Shown here: in pieces, positions 61,083 through 64,000 of the stretch
Numbering within the stretch: the first letter of the stretch is position 1
Layout of the letters: each line of letters starts with the position of its first letter
Assembly (NCBI GenBank): GCA_017744355.1
Contig: JAGIBK010000003.1
Span: 180,547 to 244,546, forward strand
DNA length: 64,000 bases
Direction of reading: 5' to 3'
Source: a bacterium
Lineage (GTDB): Bacteria; Cyanobacteriota; Sericytochromatia; S15B-MN24; UBA4093
The notes under the pieces: model-generated
The model's input: the letters and a program-made list of their open reading frames with translations, nothing else
What the model was told of the DNA's origin: nothing
Database searches by the model: none
Program-made: the position numbers and the translations under genes

Positions 61083-62252
61083 TCACGTTTCAGGCGTGGA
61101 ATAGCGGCGCACTTTCTCCCAGGTCACCGCCTGGCGCCGGGTCCAGAACCGCCAGGCCCCAGCGAGGGCCGCCACGTTCATGAACACGAAGTAGAAGGGC
61201 AGGTAATACCAGCGCGCTCGCTGCCCGCCCCGCTGTACCAACCACCCATAAGCCGCCGCCAGGTAGAAGCCCCCCTGCAGCGCGAGCAGGGTCCGGTAGA
61301 GCGCGCCCCCTTGATAAGCAAGGAAGCCGTTGAGTCCCAGGAGCAGCGGCAGCAGGAACGGCACCACGAGCCAGCGCAAGAGACGGTGCGAGACGTACTG
61401 GAAGGTCACTAGGGGCCGTGAAGGCCACAGCAGGCCACGCAACCGAAAAACTGCCTGCCAGCCGCCCGCCACGATGCGGGCCTTGCGCTTGAACTCGTCG
61501 GCGATCGAGCGTGAGGCCGTCTCGCGCGCATAGGCCGCCGGCTCGTAGACCACTCGGAAGCCCTGCTGCAGCAGGCGCATGGAGAGGACGAAGTCCTCGA
61601 GAATCGTATCCGGCGGCAAGGGCTCGTAGCACGCGCGACGAAAGGCGAGCAATTCGCCGGCCGCCCCCATCACTGCCCCCATCCGCGAGTCCAGGCGCTT
61701 GAGGAAGGACTCGTAGCGCCAGTAGAGCCCCTCGCCAGCACTCACGTCCTGATCCCCGGGCTGGATGCGCTTCTCGCCCGCCACGCACCCCACCTCGGGA
61801 TCCCCGAAGTGGCGCATCATCATCCGCAGGCTCTCGGAGTTCAAGAGGGTGTTGGCGTCGGTGCAAACGATGATCTCGCCCTCGGCCAGGGGCAAGACCC
61901 GCTGCAGGGCGTGAAGCTTGCCCCGCCGCTCGTCCTGGTGCTCGACCCGCACGCCCTGGGGCGCGAAGCGGCGCGCGATCGCGTAGGTCCCGTCCGAACT
62001 GCCGTCGGTGACCACCAGGATGTCCAGCTTGCTGCGCGGGTAGTCGAGCGCCAGACAGTTGCGGAGCTTGGCCTCGATGACCGCCTCCTCATCGTAGGCA
62101 GCGATCAAGAGGGTCACCGAGGGCATGATCGGCAGGATCCAATGACGGCGAGCAAGGAGCGGCGACAGGAGCATGACGATCGCGCCGTACCCGAGGTAGG
62201 CGTAGAAGACCACCCCCACCGAGCTCCAGAAAAGTCCTTCGAGCCACTGCAT
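61083..62252 (-). CDS. Family 2 glycosyltransferase, membrane-embedded
   Basis: This 389-residue protein from ATG 62252 (GAAGGA upstream) has an N-terminal helix (FWSSVGVVFYAYLGYGAIVML), a GT-A domain with LLIAAYDEEAVIEAKL, VVTDGSSDGT and DxD in VCTDANT, the acceptor TILEDFVLSMRL and three C-terminal helices. The QxxRW site of processive synthases is replaced by KRKARIVAGGWQ. It probably transfers a sugar to a membrane polymer or lipid. No cluster of polysaccharide genes around it. Confidence 0.9.
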   Translation of the reverse strand: MQWLEGLFWSSVGVVFYAYLGYGAIVMLLSPLLARRHWILPIMPSVTLLIAAYDEEAVIEAKLRNCLALDYPRSKLDILVVTDGSSDGTYAIARRFAPQGVRVEHQDERRGKLHALQRVLPLAEGEIIVCTDANTLLNSESLRMMMRHFGDPEVGCVAGEKRIQPGDQDVSAGEGLYWRYESFLKRLDSRMGAVMGAAGELLAFRRACYEPLPPDTILEDFVLSMRLLQQGFRVVYEPAAYARETASRSIADEFKRKARIVAGGWQAVFRLRGLLWPSRPLVTFQYVSHRLLRWLVVPFLLPLLLGLNGFLAYQGGALYRTLLALQGGFYLAAAYGWLVQRGGQRARWYYLPFYFVFMNVAALAGAWRFWTRRQAVTWEKVRRYSTPET

Positions 62253-62438
62253 GGGACGTCCTTCCGAGCGCGCGGCGCGGAGCGCCACTCCCCCACCAGA
62301 GGGTCGAGCGACGGGAACGAGGCCTGCCTGTCAGGCAAATCTCGCTCCCATGCTAGGCCCTGAGCACGGCAAGCGCTTGGCGACGATCGCCAAAAAGGAT
62401 CGGCAGGCGCAAAGGCCCTGAAGGGGCCAAACGAGCTG

Positions 62439-62447
62439 TGCTACAAT
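62439..62447 (+). promoter_or_regulatory. Extended -10 promoter of the YgjP-like gene
   Basis: TGCTACAAT contains an extended -10 and is 25 bases ahead of the TTG start at 62472. Confidence 0.5.
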
Positions 62448-62471
62448 CGGGGGAAAGCAAGGAGGCATGCC

Positions 62472-63101
62472 TTGGAGACCCAGATCACCTACACGAAGGC
62501 GCGTACCGCGCGCGCGCGCCTGAGAGGCGCATGCCTGGTGATGACCATTCCCCGCCACTGGCCGCGCGCCGAGCAAGACGCAGCGATCGCGAAGTTCACC
62601 AAGTGGGGGCAAAAGCAATCGTCGGCCCTGGCCGCCCTCCCGGTCGCTCCAAGCGCCCCGCCCCTCTCGATCGAAGCGCTCACCGACATGGTGGCCCGCA
62701 TCAACGACGAGACCGTCCAGGTCCACTACGCAGGGGTGCGAATCGGCAACGCCCGCTACACTCGCCTGGCACAGGTCAACCTCAAGACCAAGATCCTGAC
62801 CTTCTCGCGCCACGCCATCGACGGCATGCCCGAGCGGGCGCTACGCTACCTCATCCTCCACGAGCTGGCGCACCTGATCCACCCCAACCACTCGAGCGCC
62901 TACTGGGCCGTGGTCGGCAAGCACATGCCCGACTACCGCGAGCAACGCAAGATCGCCCAGCACCACTTCGCCCTCGCCGCGCAGCGCGGCGAGGTGCCCA
63001 CGGCCCCTGCCCCCGAAAAGCCGGCGGCCCCGGCGAAGCTGCCTGAGCTTCAACCAGGGCCCAAGTTGCCGCCCGGCTTCGAGCAGCTGAGTCTCTTCTG
63101 A
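62472..63101 (+). CDS. YgjP-like zinc metallopeptidase (DUF45)
   Basis: This 209-residue protein uses TTG 62472, six bases after AAGGAGG; the ATG at 62467 is out of frame. The zinc site is LRYLILHELAHLIHPNHSSAYWAVVGKHMPDY (H-E-x-x-H with H further on), matching the YgjP/SprT-like domain. YgjP members associate with type I restriction operons elsewhere, but none is here. The C-terminal 45 residues are Pro/Ala-rich. Confidence 0.85.
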   Translation: METQITYTKARTARARLRGACLVMTIPRHWPRAEQDAAIAKFTKWGQKQSSALAALPVAPSAPPLSIEALTDMVARINDETVQVHYAGVRIGNARYTRLAQVNLKTKILTFSRHAIDGMPERALRYLILHELAHLIHPNHSSAYWAVVGKHMPDYREQRKIAQHHFALAAQRGEVPTAPAPEKPAAPAKLPELQPGPKLPPGFEQLSLF

Positions 63102-63110
63102 AGGGGAACC

Positions 63111-63194
63111 AAGAGCGTCTCACAAAACTGTTCCACTTAGCCGCCTCCGGCGGCCAACGGCCGTAACATGCCTGGTTTTGTGAGATGCTCTAAG
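63111..63194 (-). repeat. MITE-like palindromic element, copy B
   Basis: This 84-bp element has terminal inverted repeats AGAGCGTCTCACAAAAC (63112-63128) and GTTTTGTGAGATGCTCT (63175-63191), with 16 of 17 matching. The core CCGCCTCCGGCGGCCAA is the reverse complement of that in copy A. Its right end supplies the TAG stop (63190-63192) of the minus-strand gene. Confidence 0.85.
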
Positions 63195-64000
63195 CGCGCG
63201 CTTGAAGCGCGGCGCGCATCCTCAGCTCGGTGGTCGGCTCCACGTACTCGTTGATCGCAGGCTCCCCGTTGGCGAGCCGGTAGGACTGGCGGATGCCCGC
63301 CTGCCTCTTGAACGCCATGATCGCCTCGGCGGTCGCGTCGTCGAAGGCGCCGCTCGGCTGAACGGCGTAGCCCAGGCGCGCGAGCGTCGCCTGCACCCGG
63401 CCCACGTCCGCCTGCGTGCTCTGCGGGCCGACCGCATTGTCGTAGGTCGAGACCTCGGCCTCGAAGGCCTTCACGTTCTCGGCAGTAGCAAGCAGGCTGT
63501 ATCGGGCGGCCACCTGCTGCCAGCCCGCATCAGCGGCCGTAGCCTCGGTGACAGGCGCTGCCTCGGTGGCGGCCGGAGCCGCCTTCTCGGCGTCGTCCGC
63601 TTCCACGGCGGCGACCACGTCGTCCACCCGCTGGACGACCCCGTACAGGGCCTGGGCCGTGCGCTCGTCCACGTACTGGTTCACGGCGTAGGAGCCGTCC
63701 GCCTGACGATAGGTCTGGTAGAGGTCGTATTCCTGCTTGAAGTGCATGACGGCGAGCGATGTCGCTTCGTCGAAGGTGCCCGAGGGGGTGACGTCGTAGC
63801 CCGCCACCCGCAACGCCGCCTGGATCTGCTTGATCTGCTCGGGGGTGCCGTGGTTGGGCCCGATGGCACCGGACTCGTAGGTGCCGACCTCGGCGAGGAA
63901 GGCGCGGACGTTCTCCACATCCGGATCGAGGCGATACTCGGCGGCGATCGCCTGTGCCTTCTCGGGCGTCAACTCGCCGACGGCCTTGACGTCGGGCAAC
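63190..64000 (-). CDS. Protein with two peptidoglycan-binding domains (5' end outside window)
   Basis: At least 269 residues are visible. Two PG_binding_1-type modules occur, IQAALRVAGYDVTPSGTFDEATSLAVMHFK and VQATLARLGYAVQPSGAFDDATAEAIMAFK. Each is preceded by an 'AAEYRLDPDVENVRAFLAEVGTYES' unit and followed by a short VDERT or VEPTT segment, so the protein is a duplicated unit of about 110 residues joined by an Ala/Glu linker. Start and signal peptide lie beyond 64000. Its stop is inside MITE copy B. Confidence 0.85.
   Translation of the reverse strand, partial: LPDVKAVGELTPEKAQAIAAEYRLDPDVENVRAFLAEVGTYESGAIGPNHGTPEQIKQIQAALRVAGYDVTPSGTFDEATSLAVMHFKQEYDLYQTYRQADGSYAVNQYVDERTAQALYGVVQRVDDVVAAVEADDAEKAAPAATEAAPVTEATAADAGWQQVAARYSLLATAENVKAFEAEVSTYDNAVGPQSTQADVGRVQATLARLGYAVQPSGAFDDATAEAIMAFKRQAGIRQSYRLANGEPAINEYVEPTTELRMRAALQARA

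Noticed and set aside
62467..62500. ATG start five bases ahead of the TTG of the YgjP-like gene
   Set aside because: It is out of frame with the metallopeptidase motif and gives an Arg/Pro-rich nonsense product.

Overview
This is a 64 kb stretch of a high-GC bacterial chromosome. It is densely coded on both strands and has no phage, transposase, integrase or CRISPR array. Many lipoproteins with clear lipoboxes, an SLH-domain protein with a probable outer-membrane C-terminus, an ISC iron-sulfur operon and direct Gln-tRNA charging (GlnRS) point to a diderm heterotroph. The mix of SLH protein, DUF2993, NHL/IPT lipoproteins and OPT transporter would fit a non-photosynthetic relative of Cyanobacteria such as Sericytochromatia. 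That placement is an inference, because no rRNA or marker tree is available here. Recognisable promoters are mostly TTGACA-like with a TACAAT or TAGAAT -10.

Layout. 0-9.3 kb, mostly minus strand: a DnaQ-like exonuclease start, a carboxypeptidase-regulatory-like lipoprotein, an endonuclease V homologue with altered catalytic residues, uvrA, a Gdt1-family transporter behind a yybP-ykoY (Mn2+) riboswitch, a half-size glycosyltransferase and mnmG. 9.5-16.2 kb, plus strand: a complete iscR-S-U-A-hscB-hscA-fdx operon ending in ygfZ, with a palindromic operator over the iscR promoter. 16-21.4 kb: YbaY-like protein, DUF192, the SLH protein, DUF2993 and an ABC-2 exporter. 21.4-28.2 kb: a single-domain response regulator, a BtuF/FecB-type binding protein, LssY_C lipoprotein, YwbE-like protein, malQ, a small unknown gene behind a MITE-like element, an EF-hand lipoprotein and a CBS-less IMPDH/GMP reductase. 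28.2-35.2 kb: two tandem 1.2-kilo-residue NHL/IPT lipoproteins. 35.4-45.7 kb: class I fumarase, a GNNGAGII-repeat protein, a rhodanese lipoprotein, then OPT transporter, HD phosphohydrolase, DUF445 and an HTH/Y-x-R-G-repeat/J-domain protein. 45.7-47.7 kb: a peroxide-stress operon (rubrerythrin, atypical rubredoxin, NAD(P)H reductase) with two PerR-like boxes. 47.7-52.3 kb: a Ro60/TROVE protein, a CorC/CNNM transporter, DUF3465 and EamA proteins. 52.4-57.1 kb: tRNA-Arg, a subtilase with a partner lipoprotein, a second yybP-ykoY-like riboswitch in front of an uncharacterised small membrane protein, and glnS. 57.2-64 kb: DUF1801, AraC, hemerythrin, a small AT-rich insertion bounded by tRNA-Arg 3' ends, tRNA-Arg, tRNA-Ser, trxA, a GT2 glycosyltransferase, a YgjP-type metalloprotease, a second copy of the MITE-like element and a peptidoglycan-binding-repeat protein cut by the window end.

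Themes. Metal and redox handling is prominent: two Mn riboswitches, ISC plus YgfZ, a rubrerythrin chain, hemerythrin, thioredoxin, CorC and YkgJ. RNA and DNA quality control is also represented (UvrA, EndoV-like, Ro60). The most novel items are the second yybP-ykoY-like riboswitch with its orphan membrane protein, the HTH/repeat/J-domain protein, the EndoV and rubredoxin active-site variants, the dispersed MITE pair and the tRNA-Arg-bounded mini-island.
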